NCBI GenBank assembly: GCA_023419055.1
Contig: JAEZYO010000016.1
Span: 1 to 22,052 of the forward strand
Reading direction: 5' to 3'
Length of the DNA: 22,052 bases
DNA from: Pseudomonadota bacterium
Lineage (GTDB): Bacteria > Myxococcota > Polyangia > Polyangiales > Polyangiaceae
The notes beneath the pieces are model-generated. The model saw only the letters and a program-made list of their open reading frames with translations, was not told the origin of the DNA and made no database searches. A program made the position numbers and the translations under genes. Of this stretch, positions 15,293-22,052 are shown piece by piece. Every line of letters begins with the position of its first letter. The stretch's first letter is position 1.

Positions 15293-17365
15293 CTAGCCGT
15301 CGATCAGCTTCAGGCGCACGAACCAGGAGCGAGGAGCGCCGCGCAGCACGCCGAGCGCGTCGTTCCCGCTCTGCACGTACGCTCGGTCGAGCAGGTTCTG
15401 CACGAACAGCTCGAGCTCGACGAAGCTTGCTCGCACGCCGAGGCTCGAGTCGAGCCTCGAGTAGCCGGGCACGCTCGTGCCGTCGTTCAGTTGGCGAGGG
15501 CCGACCAGGCGTGCGCCGAAGCCGAAGACGAGGTTCACCTGCGGAATCGGAACATCGAGCTCGCCCCAAGCCGAGGTCGCGTAGCGCGCGGTGAGCGGTA
15601 GCGTTCGTCCGACGAGCGCCGGATCGGCGTCTTCGGTCACTTCGGCGTCGGTGGCGGTGTAGGAGCCGATCGCGCGAAACAGCGAGCCCACGCGCGCGGT
15701 CGCGGCGAGCTCGAGCCCTTGGGTGCGGGATGCGCCACGCTGCACCTGAAACTCGGGGCGCTCCGGATCCGGGACCGAAATGTTGCGGTTGTCCAGGCGA
15801 AAGAGCGCGCCGTCGAGCGTGAGCACGTCGTCGAGGAGCACTACTCGCGCGCCGAGCTCGAGGCCCCGGCTGCGCTCGGGTTCGAGCAGCGCTCCCGTGG
15901 CGCTCACGCCGAGCACCGGCCAGAAGCCATAGCTGACGCTCGCGTAGGTCGACAGGGCCTCGCTCGGCTTCACGATGACGCCGGCACGTCCGCTCGGCGC
16001 GATTTCCCCTTGGGTCGCCTCGATGCCCGCTGCGCGGCTCGTCTGACGATAGCCGTCGAGTCGCCCTCCCAGGACGACGTAGAGCGGCGGTAGCACCTGG
16101 AGCTTGTCGTTGACGTAGAGACCCGCGTCTCCGTACGTGTAGCGATCATCCGGAGCGCTCGCCGTGAAGAGGGCAGGCCGCGGCGCGCCATAGGCGGGGT
16201 CGTAGAGATCGATCGAGAACGGATCGCTCGCAGGATCGGACGCGGCGAGTCGGTAGTCGACGTGCTCGTACCGCGCGTCCACGCCGATGACGGCGTCGTT
16301 CTCCAACCCTGCGAGCTTGCTGCGGACCTCGAGCCCACCTTGCAACGCGACGTCACGGCTCTGGAGGTCGAGGTGAGTGTCGATGCGGTCGAGGGTGCGC
16401 CCGTCCGCGCGAATCCCGATCGGGTAGGCGGCGGTCTCGTCTTCGAGCGCCTGCTGCACCTGCGCTCCGAGCCGCAGCGTGACGTGATCGACGAGCCTTC
16501 GCGTCAGCTCGCTCCGGAGTAAAAGCCCGTCGAAGCGCGTCTCGGGGGCGTTCGGCTCGGCGTAGGACCTCGATTCGGGCAGGGCGAAGGGGTCACCGTC
16601 CAGGATCGGAGTACCGCCGGGATCCGGCCGATACCGCGTCGCGAAGACTTGGGCTTCCACGAGCCAGCGCGTCCGAGCATCGGGCTCGAAGGAGAACACC
16701 GGGTTCAGGATCAGGCGGTTCGAGTCGTTGAAGTCACGGTGCCCGCCCGTGGTGTCGAACCCGAGCGTGACGCGGTAAGCGCTTCGTTCAGCGAGCGGCC
16801 CCGTGGAGTCGAGCGTCAGGCGTTGCGTATCGAACGAGCCGAGCTCGAGCCCCACCTCGTGCCGCGCCACCGACTCCGGCCGTTTGGTGACGATGTTGAT
16901 GGTTCCGCCCGGGAGCCCGGGCCCGTAAAGCGCGGCGGCGGGACCGCGTAAGACCTCGACTCGTTCGACGTTCACGGTGTCTACGGCGGCGAGGCTCGAG
17001 TAGCCGCCGAGGAAGCCGTTGCGGTACATCGTGCCGCTCCAGACGCGGGAGCCGCGGACGTAGTAATCGTCCCAAACCCCGCCGAACCCGGCTCCGAGCT
17101 GCACGGAGGGGACGAGCAGCATCACGTCTTCGACGCGCCGGGCACCCGTCGATTCCATCACGGCATCGGGCACGACGGTGACCGCTTGTGGCACATCGCT
17201 CACGGGACGGGCTGCGCGCGTGCCGGTGACCTGGCCGTCCCGATAAAAGTGCTGCTTGCTCTCGGCACGGATCTCGACCTCGATCGGTGGGGCCTCGGCG
17301 CGCGCGTTTCCGGGCGAGAGCACGCCCAGGAGTGACACGGTCGAAGCGAGCGCTAGCCGCTGCAT
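15293..17365 (-). CDS. TonB-dependent siderophore receptor
   Basis: This outer-membrane gated porin imports ferric siderophores using TonB energy. The ATG at 17365 follows GAGGGGG and gives a 690-residue protein with signal peptide 1-23 (ending GNARA). A plug domain (about 40-170) includes PVSDVPQAVTVVP, DDYYVRGSR, VERVEVLRGPAAALYG and GGTINIVTKRP. A 22-strand barrel follows, with the siderophore-receptor pattern RLDGYRQT, SYGFWPV, GLELGARV and ELFVQNLLDRAY near the end. The N-terminus is too short for an STN signalling domain, so it is not a FecA/FpvA-type transducer. The last residue is Gly, not the usual aromatic. No tonB/exbBD or siderophore genes are nearby. The gene diverges from the response regulator; the broken propeller gene ends 14 bp away, tail to tail. 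Confidence 0.94.
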   Translation of the reverse strand: MQRLALASTVSLLGVLSPGNARAEAPPIEVEIRAESKQHFYRDGQVTGTRAARPVSDVPQAVTVVPDAVMESTGARRVEDVMLLVPSVQLGAGFGGVWDDYYVRGSRVWSGTMYRNGFLGGYSSLAAVDTVNVERVEVLRGPAAALYGPGLPGGTINIVTKRPESVARHEVGLELGSFDTQRLTLDSTGPLAERSAYRVTLGFDTTGGHRDFNDSNRLILNPVFSFEPDARTRWLVEAQVFATRYRPDPGGTPILDGDPFALPESRSYAEPNAPETRFDGLLLRSELTRRLVDHVTLRLGAQVQQALEDETAAYPIGIRADGRTLDRIDTHLDLQSRDVALQGGLEVRSKLAGLENDAVIGVDARYEHVDYRLAASDPASDPFSIDLYDPAYGAPRPALFTASAPDDRYTYGDAGLYVNDKLQVLPPLYVVLGGRLDGYRQTSRAAGIEATQGEIAPSGRAGVIVKPSEALSTYASVSYGFWPVLGVSATGALLEPERSRGLELGARVVLLDDVLTLDGALFRLDNRNISVPDPERPEFQVQRGASRTQGLELAATARVGSLFRAIGSYTATDAEVTEDADPALVGRTLPLTARYATSAWGELDVPIPQVNLVFGFGARLVGPRQLNDGTSVPGYSRLDSSLGVRASFVELELFVQNLLDRAYVQSGNDALGVLRGAPRSWFVRLKLIDG

Positions 17366-17388
17366 GGGCCCCCTCGATACTCGACGTC

Positions 17389-17403
17389 TGGACCAATGGT
17401 CCA
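17389..17403. promoter_or_regulatory. Perfect 15-bp palindrome in the receptor/response-regulator divergent promoter
   Basis: TGGACCA-A-TGGTCCA is a perfect inverted repeat with seven-base arms and one central base, centred in the 53-bp gap between the divergent starts at 17365 and 17419. Such a placement suits an operator controlling both genes. It does not resemble a Fur box. The binding protein is unknown; the adjacent NarL-type regulator is an obvious candidate. Confidence 0.5.
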
Positions 17404-17418
17404 CGGGTTCGTGCTAGC

Positions 17419-18084
17419 GTGGGGCACCTGGACACTCCCCACTACCGCGTCCTTTACGTGGAGGACGACGAAGAGTTCGTCGAGGCGCTGCTCCTCGTCC
17501 TCGGGGATACCGTCACCCTCCAGGTGGCCACCACGGGGGCGGCAGCGTTGGCGGCGAAAGGGCCGTTCGATGCGGCGTTGGTGGATCTCGGCTTGCCGGA
17601 CAAAGACGGGGTCGAGGTGGTGCAGTCGTTGGTCGGAGCCAACCCGACCCTGCCGGTCGTGGTGCTCACGATCCAGGGCGCGAGCGCGCGGGTGCTCGGC
17701 GCGTTTCAAGCTGGCGCGAGGGGTTACTTGCTGAAGGAGCAGCTCGGGACACGGCTCGTCCCCGCGTTGCAGGAGGCGATTTCGGGGGGAATGCCCATGT
17801 CCCCGTCGATCGCGCGCCACGTGCTCGGTGTGCTGCGCTCGCTGCCGGCGCCGCTCCACGTGGCGGAGGCGCAGGCGCCCGACCTGACCGAGCGCGAGCT
17901 AGCCGTGCTTCAGGCCTTCGCCGACGGGATGAGCTACGCGCGAGCCGCCGAGCACCTCGACATCTCGATCAACACGCTGCGAACCCACGTGCGGAACATC
18001 TACTCGAAGCTCATGGTCGAGACCCGCACCGAAGCCGTGTTGTTCGCGCTCCAGCTGGGTCTGCTCGGCCGTACCCCACTCTAG
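17419..18084 (+). CDS. NarL/FixJ-family response regulator
   Basis: This is a DNA-binding partner of a two-component system. From the GTG at 17419 the product has 221 residues. The receiver domain has the acidic pair Asp16-Asp17 (VLYVEDDEEF), phosphoacceptor Asp56 (ALVDLGLPDKDG), Thr84 and Lys106 (GYLLKEQ). The LuxR-type helix-turn-helix lies at about 152-200 (LTERELAVLQAFADGMS, INTLRTHVRNIYSKL). The start is uncertain: no ribosome site is clear, and the open frame extends to 17287 over the receptor gene's 5' end. The gene is tail to tail with the histidine kinase, two bases apart, and shares its promoter region with the siderophore receptor. All catalytic residues are present. Confidence 0.93.
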   Translation: MGHLDTPHYRVLYVEDDEEFVEALLLVLGDTVTLQVATTGAAALAAKGPFDAALVDLGLPDKDGVEVVQSLVGANPTLPVVVLTIQGASARVLGAFQAGARGYLLKEQLGTRLVPALQEAISGGMPMSPSIARHVLGVLRSLPAPLHVAEAQAPDLTERELAVLQAFADGMSYARAAEHLDISINTLRTHVRNIYSKLMVETRTEAVLFALQLGLLGRTPL

Positions 18085-18086
18085 CG

Positions 18087-19298
18087 TCAGGCCACGCGCG
18101 GAGGGCTCACGGCGAGCGAAGCCTGCACCACCCAGCGCTTCCCGTCCTCGAGGCTCGCGGTGAGCCTACCCCCCAGCCGTTCGATGCGACGTCTCGCCAC
18201 CGAGAGCCCTAGGCCGCTCGAGAGCGAGCTCGCGTCGCTCGTGGTGGCGCAATCGTTCTGGATCCGGAGCGCGATGACTCCGGACTCGATGCGCAAGTGC
18301 CCGTCGATGCGCGCCGCGCGCGCGTGCTTGATCGCGTTGGTGGCGGCTTCACTCGCCACGCGGCAGAGCGCGTGGTGCTGGGGCGCGCCCAGGGTCTGGA
18401 CGCTGCCGTCGGACTCTTCGGTCGCCGAGATCGCGACGTCGAGCCCCGCGACGGCTTCGCGCAGCACCTGTTCGATGCTGAGCAGGGTCCAAGACGCACT
18501 CACCGAGGCGCGCTCCCGCAGCGAAAGGATCGCGCGCGCTTCGGCGAGCGCGGTCCCGACCGCCCGCCGGGCGAGCAGCAAGCGCTGTAACGTCTTCGGC
18601 TCGGTCACCGCCTGCTCCGACGACTCGAGCAACAGGGACGCCCGCGCGAGCGCGGACTGCACGCCGTCATGGAGCTCACCGACGAACTCCTGGCGCTGCT
18701 CTTCGAGCGCGCGCTCGCGCCGCTCGGCTTCGAGCGCCTGGCGCGCTTCGAGCTCGCGCTTTTGCAGGCGCTCGTGAGAGCGGATCGCTGCGGCGACCAC
18801 CAGATAGATGAGGAGCAGCACCAAATGATCGGACAAGTCCGGATCGAAGCCCGGGCGCAGCAGCACCGTGGCCACTCCCACGCACCAGGTCGCGCCGAAC
18901 AAGACCAGGCTCGAGCGGTACGAGAGCAAGGCCGCGAGCGCGATGATGGTCTGGCCCCACTCCATCGTGAGGAGGAAGGGCACGAAGCAAGGCTCGTTCA
19001 CCAAAAGCATCGCGAGCCCGTGCGCGGGCAAGAGCGCCACGAAGAGCGCGGTCGAGCCCAGATCCAGCGTGCGGATCGAGCGCGGGCGGGACGCGAGCCA
19101 GAGCAGCCCGAGGCACTGCGCGAGCTCTGCGAGCCGGTACGGCAGCGCGTACTCGCGGTTCGGGAAGATCAAGTCCTCGTAGAGCAGCGCCTGCGAGAGC
19201 CAGATCAGCCCCTGGACGAGCGCGATGGCGGCGATACGAAAGCGGCGAGCGCGCACCCAGCGGGGTGAGTCGTCCTGAAGCGAGGTCTCCAAGCGCAC
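18087..19298 (-). CDS. NarX-type sensor histidine kinase (HisKA_3)
   Basis: The GTG at 19298 with CGGGAG six bases upstream is the best start; a TTG at 19328 is possible. The 403-residue protein has about six membrane helices within residues 20-175 and almost no loop domain, so it probably senses a membrane or cytoplasmic signal. A coiled coil (175-203) leads to the HisKA_3 motif EFVGELHDGVQSALARA (204-220, phospho-His210). The ATPase domain shows VASEAATNAIKHA (314-326), a short ND motif (348-349) and SGLGLSVARRRIERLGG (361-377). It is the natural partner of the adjacent response regulator, although the two genes converge. It starts 35 bases after the anti-sigma-like gene stop on the same strand, so it is probably cotranscribed with the sigma factor operon. 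Confidence 0.9.
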   Translation of the reverse strand: MRLETSLQDDSPRWVRARRFRIAAIALVQGLIWLSQALLYEDLIFPNREYALPYRLAELAQCLGLLWLASRPRSIRTLDLGSTALFVALLPAHGLAMLLVNEPCFVPFLLTMEWGQTIIALAALLSYRSSLVLFGATWCVGVATVLLRPGFDPDLSDHLVLLLIYLVVAAAIRSHERLQKRELEARQALEAERRERALEEQRQEFVGELHDGVQSALARASLLLESSEQAVTEPKTLQRLLLARRAVGTALAEARAILSLRERASVSASWTLLSIEQVLREAVAGLDVAISATEESDGSVQTLGAPQHHALCRVASEAATNAIKHARAARIDGHLRIESGVIALRIQNDCATTSDASSLSSGLGLSVARRRIERLGGRLTASLEDGKRWVVQASLAVSPPRVA

Positions 19299-19333
19299 GA
19301 TTTTCTCCCGGGCGCGTTCGCGTGGCAAGCACG

Positions 19334-20239
19334 CTAGCGGGGGATGAGCTCGAGATCGTCTACCCAGAGCTCGAAGGGCGTGTTCTCCGGCAAGAAGAGG
19401 AACTCGAGTGAGCGCACGCGCTCCGGGTCGAACTCGACGCGGTTCTTCGGCCAGAGTTGCTCGAGCTCCTCCCAGCGCACTTCGTGTTCTTGCCAGCGCG
19501 CGCCGAGCTCGATGCCTTTGCGATGAACGTTGTAGCAATTGTCCGTGCAGAAGCCGCCGAACTTGAGCTCCTGGACGTCGATCAGCTGCACCCCGACGAA
19601 GACCCGACTCTTGCCTTTGGCCCAGAACCTCAGCCCCGCGTACTTCGAGACGTCGTAACAAGAGTTGTCGGCGAGAGCCACCGTCGTCGTGGCGCCCCAG
19701 TCCGTGAACTTGCCTCCCGAAGCGTGGAGAGCCCGCCGGCTCTCGCCGCGGCGCCCGGGGATCACGGTCGGGAACAGCTGCGAGCCCGAAGGAACCCTTT
19801 GCCGAGCGGTTCCGTCGTCGAAGGTCAACCAGGACCCCTCGCGTCCGTCCTGCCGGAGTAGCTGCGCGTCGTTCTTTTCGAAATCGTCGAGCAGCGGGGC
19901 GTCGCCGCGCGCGACGACGAGCTCGGGGCAAGCCTTTCGTTTCGGTGGCTCCGCGACGGGCGGCGGGGTCGCGCTCATGGCCGGCGGCTCCGCGGACACG
20001 ACGGCGAGCGTTGCCGGCGCGCGTTGGAAGTGAAACGCGGCGCCGGCTGCCGCGAGGAAGACGCCGCAGGCGGCGAGCTTGCTCGTCGTGCCCTTGCGCT
20101 GGGGCGCCGAGCGCTGGGTGAGCTCTTTCAGGCCGGCCTCGAGCGTTCGCTCGCGAGCCCCAGGCCCGGGCCTATCGGCCGCTGCGGAGCGCAGCAACAG
20201 TCGTTCGTACTCGCGGTCGGGATCGTCGGACTCGGTCAT
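19334..20239 (-). CDS. Anti-sigma-factor-like membrane protein with extracytoplasmic beta-sandwich domain
   Basis: The 301-residue product overlaps the sigma gene stop by ATGA. The cytoplasmic N-terminus (1-50) has the YERLLLRSAAAD...GARERTLEAGL pattern I associate with proteins encoded beside myxobacterial ECF sigma factors, but no HxxxCxxC zinc motif. One transmembrane helix (about 54-71) precedes a Pro-rich linker. The outer domain (about 100-301) looks like a galactose-binding/CBM-type jelly roll: LLDDFEKNDAQLL, SWLTFDDGT, YAGLRFWAKGKS, SRVFVGVQLIDV and a closing LEFLFLPENTPFELWVDDLELI. It contains a GFCTDNCYN cysteine pair. The arrangement predicts a transmembrane regulator that holds the sigma factor and reads a ligand, perhaps a glycan, outside. 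The anti-sigma role is inferred from position and topology. Confidence 0.78.
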   Translation of the reverse strand: MTESDDPDREYERLLLRSAAADRPGPGARERTLEAGLKELTQRSAPQRKGTTSKLAACGVFLAAAGAAFHFQRAPATLAVVSAEPPAMSATPPPVAEPPKRKACPELVVARGDAPLLDDFEKNDAQLLRQDGREGSWLTFDDGTARQRVPSGSQLFPTVIPGRRGESRRALHASGGKFTDWGATTTVALADNSCYDVSKYAGLRFWAKGKSRVFVGVQLIDVQELKFGGFCTDNCYNVHRKGIELGARWQEHEVRWEELEQLWPKNRVEFDPERVRSLEFLFLPENTPFELWVDDLELIPR

Positions 20240-20787
20240 CGCGTCCTCTCGAACTTCTCTTTCGCGCTGAGGCGAGCCACCGCGGCTCGGAAGAGTTGGC
20301 GCGCGGTTCGGAGGCGCGAGCTCACCGTGCCGGCGGGAACGTCGAGGAGCGCGGCGATCTCGGGCGTGGGCAGATCTTCGAGCTCGGCCAGGATGAAGAC
20401 GGCGCGGAACTCGTCGCTCATGCCGTCGAGGATGCGTTGCAGGACGGCGCGCGCCGAAGCAAGCTCGGTGAGCTGCTCCGGATCCAGCTCGAGCGTGGCG
20501 AGGCGCTCGAAATCGGCGCTCGGATCCTCGTGGCGGCGGCTAGCGCTCCGCCGGCGCGTGGAGGCGACTCTCAGGCTGGTGCCGAACAGAAAGGACCTTT
20601 CCCGTTCGGGAGTGACGTCATCGAGCCGCCGGCAAGCAACCAGGAACACTTCCTGCGCGGCGTCGTCCACGTCCCCGCTCGCCACGCCGAAGCGGCGCAG
20701 GTTCCGCCACACGAAGTCGAAGTGGTCGCGGACGAGCGCGCGGAAACGCTGCGCGTGAGCCTCTCCCTTGGGAAACGGTGCCTCCAC
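20236..20787 (-). CDS. ECF-type RNA polymerase sigma factor
   Basis: From the GTG at 20787, with AGGAG ten bases upstream, the product has 183 residues, the normal ECF length; the open frame to 20925 is not sigma-like. Region 2 (about 12-75) contains FDFVWRNLRRFG and VDDAAQEVFLVACRRL, the helix contacting the core enzyme and -10 element. Region 4 (about 115-172) has MSDEFRAVFILAELEDLP, PEIAALLDVPAGTVSSRLRTARQLF, a helix-turn-helix for the -35 element. Its stop overlaps the anti-sigma-like start, the usual arrangement for a sigma held by a membrane partner. It diverges from the DUF1592-type gene. Its regulon cannot be read here. Confidence 0.93.
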   Translation of the reverse strand: MEAPFPKGEAHAQRFRALVRDHFDFVWRNLRRFGVASGDVDDAAQEVFLVACRRLDDVTPERERSFLFGTSLRVASTRRRSASRRHEDPSADFERLATLELDPEQLTELASARAVLQRILDGMSDEFRAVFILAELEDLPTPEIAALLDVPAGTVSSRLRTARQLFRAAVARLSAKEKFERTR

Positions 20788-20981
20788 GGTCGTGCTGGCT
20801 CCTCGGGACCTCAGACTTTCTGAAAGCGCCGGATCTCCGCGTAACGCAAGCACGACTCGGTAATGACCGGAAGATCGGGAATCGATCGAAAAAAAGAAAG
20901 ACGCTGCGCACTCGCTGATTTGCAAATGAATTGCGCCCTCTTCCCGCCATCAAGCGTCGACCTCTGCTCGGAAAGCACCGC
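20788..20981. promoter_or_regulatory. Divergent promoter region between the sigma factor and the DUF1592-type gene
   Basis: This 194-bp gap contains the most AT-rich patch nearby (about 20886-20935). It includes an A-run and a perfect ATTTGCAAAT palindrome (20918-20927). A further inverted repeat, TCAGA-CTT-TCTGA, lies at 20811-20823, close to the sigma gene start. Promoter elements of both genes must lie here, but I could not assign clear -35/-10 boxes. Confidence 0.4.
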
Positions 20982-22052
20982 ATGTCGCGTCGTCTCGTCA
21001 TCTCTTGCGCAGGGCTCCTCGGTTTGGCCCCTCTGGCCTGCAGTTCGGAGGACGGCGCCCTCGAGCGCGGCCTTTCGCCCGCGACGTGCGCCGAGGCCGA
21101 CGGCGCTCCGAGCCAAGCCCCGCTCCGGCGGCTGACGCGCTTCGAATACGGGCGATCCGTGGCGGCGCTCACGGGGGTGCCCGCCGAGCTCGCGCTCAGC
21201 CTGCCGCCCGATGAAGAGAGCCTCGGCTTCTCGAACAACGCCGAGGCGTACAGCGTTTCCACGTTGCACGCGGCGAAGTACCTCGAGCTCGCCGAGCAGA
21301 TCGCGGAGGCCTTCGTGGCGGATGCGGCCCGGCTCGCGGAGTATTCGAGTTGCGAGGGCGACTGGGACGCGGCGTGCCTCGACGCCTTCCTCGCGGCTTT
21401 CGGGCGCCGCGCCTTCCGGCGCCCTCTTTCGGAGGACGAACGAGCGGCCATGCAGGCGCTCTACGCGGCGACGGCCAGTCCTGGTTCCCAGCAGGGCCTG
21501 AGCGCCGTCGTGACGGCGATGCTCCAGTCTCCACGATTTCTGTATCGTCCCGAGCCGGCGGGCGAAGAACCGCTCGATCCCCTCGCTCTCGCCACTCGGC
21601 TGTCCTTTCTTCTGGTCGCGTCGAGCCCCGACGAAGAGCTGCTCGGGGCAGCCGAAGACGGTTCGCTCGCCAGCGATACCGGGCTCGCGGCGCAGACGGA
21701 GCGGCTGCTCGGAGATCCGAGGGCGCTCGAGGCCTTCAGCCACTTCTTGAACCAGTGGTGGGAGCTCGGGGCTCTACCGACCTTGGAGAAGGATCGAGCG
21801 CTCTACCGCGCGTGGTCGAGCGACACACCCGCCGCCTATGCGGAAGAGCTGCGCTTGTTCGTTGCCGACGTCTGGTCCGAGGGGCCGACGCTCGAGCGGC
21901 TCTTGCGCGCGCCTTTCACCTACGTCGACGCTTCGCTTTCGGGGCTCTATGGCTTGCCCGTCCCATCGAGTGACGGTTTTCAGCGTGTGGAGCTCGATCC
22001 CGCTCGCGCCTCCGGAGTCCTCACCCTGGGCGCGCTGCTCGCCAGCCACGCC
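20982..22052 (+). CDS. DUF1587/1595/1592/1588-type lipoprotein (3' end outside window)
   Basis: The ATG at 20982 follows GGAAAG. The 357 visible residues start with a lipoprotein signal (CAGLLGLAPLAC, modified Cys20). They then follow the multidomain order known from planctomycetes and myxobacteria: a DUF1587-like LRRLTRFEYGRSVAALTGVP block (49-68), a DUF1595-like block with FLAAFGRRAFRRPLSEDER, DUF1592 (ALATRLSFLLVASSPDEELL and NQWWELG) and the beginning of DUF1588 (ASGVLTLGALLASHA). The family is often paired with a DUF1552 gene, which would lie beyond the window. Biochemical function is unknown. It is probably anchored in the cell envelope. Confidence 0.9.
   Translation, partial: MSRRLVISCAGLLGLAPLACSSEDGALERGLSPATCAEADGAPSQAPLRRLTRFEYGRSVAALTGVPAELALSLPPDEESLGFSNNAEAYSVSTLHAAKYLELAEQIAEAFVADAARLAEYSSCEGDWDAACLDAFLAAFGRRAFRRPLSEDERAAMQALYAATASPGSQQGLSAVVTAMLQSPRFLYRPEPAGEEPLDPLALATRLSFLLVASSPDEELLGAAEDGSLASDTGLAAQTERLLGDPRALEAFSHFLNQWWELGALPTLEKDRALYRAWSSDTPAAYAEELRLFVADVWSEGPTLERLLRAPFTYVDASLSGLYGLPVPSSDGFQRVELDPARASGVLTLGALLASHA

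Noticed and set aside
15293..17365. FecA-type signalling between the TonB receptor and the nearby ECF sigma factor
   Set aside because: The receptor lacks an N-terminal STN domain, and the sigma gene is separated from it by the kinase and regulator genes.
17366..17418. Fur box in front of the siderophore receptor
   Set aside because: No GATAAT-type repeats are present; the only inverted repeat is the GC-containing TGGACCA palindrome.
18676..19332. 218-residue open frame on the minus strand overlapping the histidine kinase
   Set aside because: It is a different frame of the same strand, Arg/Ala-rich, whereas the kinase frame has membrane helices and the phospho-His motif.
20811..20823. TCAGA-CTT-TCTGA inverted repeat as an ECF autoregulatory promoter element
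   Set aside because: It has short arms, no recognisable GGAAC-type -35 box, and chance occurrence is likely.

Overview
The base composition is high GC with strongly GC-biased third codon positions. Several lipoproteins carry Gly/Ser-rich tethers, and the window holds DUF2330 and DUF1592-type proteins, TolB-like propeller repeats, and an ECF sigma factor paired with a zinc-free anti-sigma-like protein. Together these point to a myxobacterium (Myxococcota, probably Polyangiales/Sorangiineae). This is an inference from gene content; there is no rRNA or other marker. No tRNA, CRISPR array or insertion sequence was seen.

Layout. 1-4280: a truncated ammonium transporter (minus) with a sigma-54-like promoter, diverging from an NhaA Na+/H+ antiporter (plus); then a small proline-rich ORF and a secreted DUF2330 protein. 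4246-7698 (minus): a group A flavoprotein monooxygenase resembling rifampicin monooxygenases and a large Gly/Ser-tethered surface lipoprotein. 7986-13057 (minus): the most interesting block. An HNH endonuclease (PtuB/retron type) is coupled by an ATGA overlap to a 1088-aa protein with a signal peptide, an extracytoplasmic beta-domain, a transmembrane helix, a SIR2-like domain and an ABC/AAA ATPase domain. An alpha/beta hydrolase lies just upstream. 13179-13483 is an eight-unit tandem array of double palindromes with a period of about 42 bp. 13578-15278: a small outer-membrane protein gene and a frameshift-riddled beta-propeller gene. 15293-20981: a TonB-dependent siderophore receptor, a NarL-type response regulator, a NarX-type histidine kinase, an anti-sigma-like membrane protein and an ECF sigma factor. 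20982-22052: the start of a DUF1587/1595/1592/1588-type lipoprotein, cut by the window end.

How the genes may work together. The ATPase/HNH pair has the layout of a Septu (PtuAB) anti-phage module. Here the ATPase is predicted to be tethered to the inner membrane behind an extracytoplasmic domain. Its SIR2-like domain has lost the residues expected for NAD binding and hydrolysis, so it may sense or scaffold rather than act as an NADase. I regard this as the best candidate for an undescribed system. Separately, sigma, anti-sigma and histidine kinase are in tandem on one strand. The response regulator faces the kinase tail to tail and shares a 53-bp divergent promoter, containing a perfect palindrome, with the siderophore receptor gene. 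This suggests an envelope or iron-related regulatory unit.
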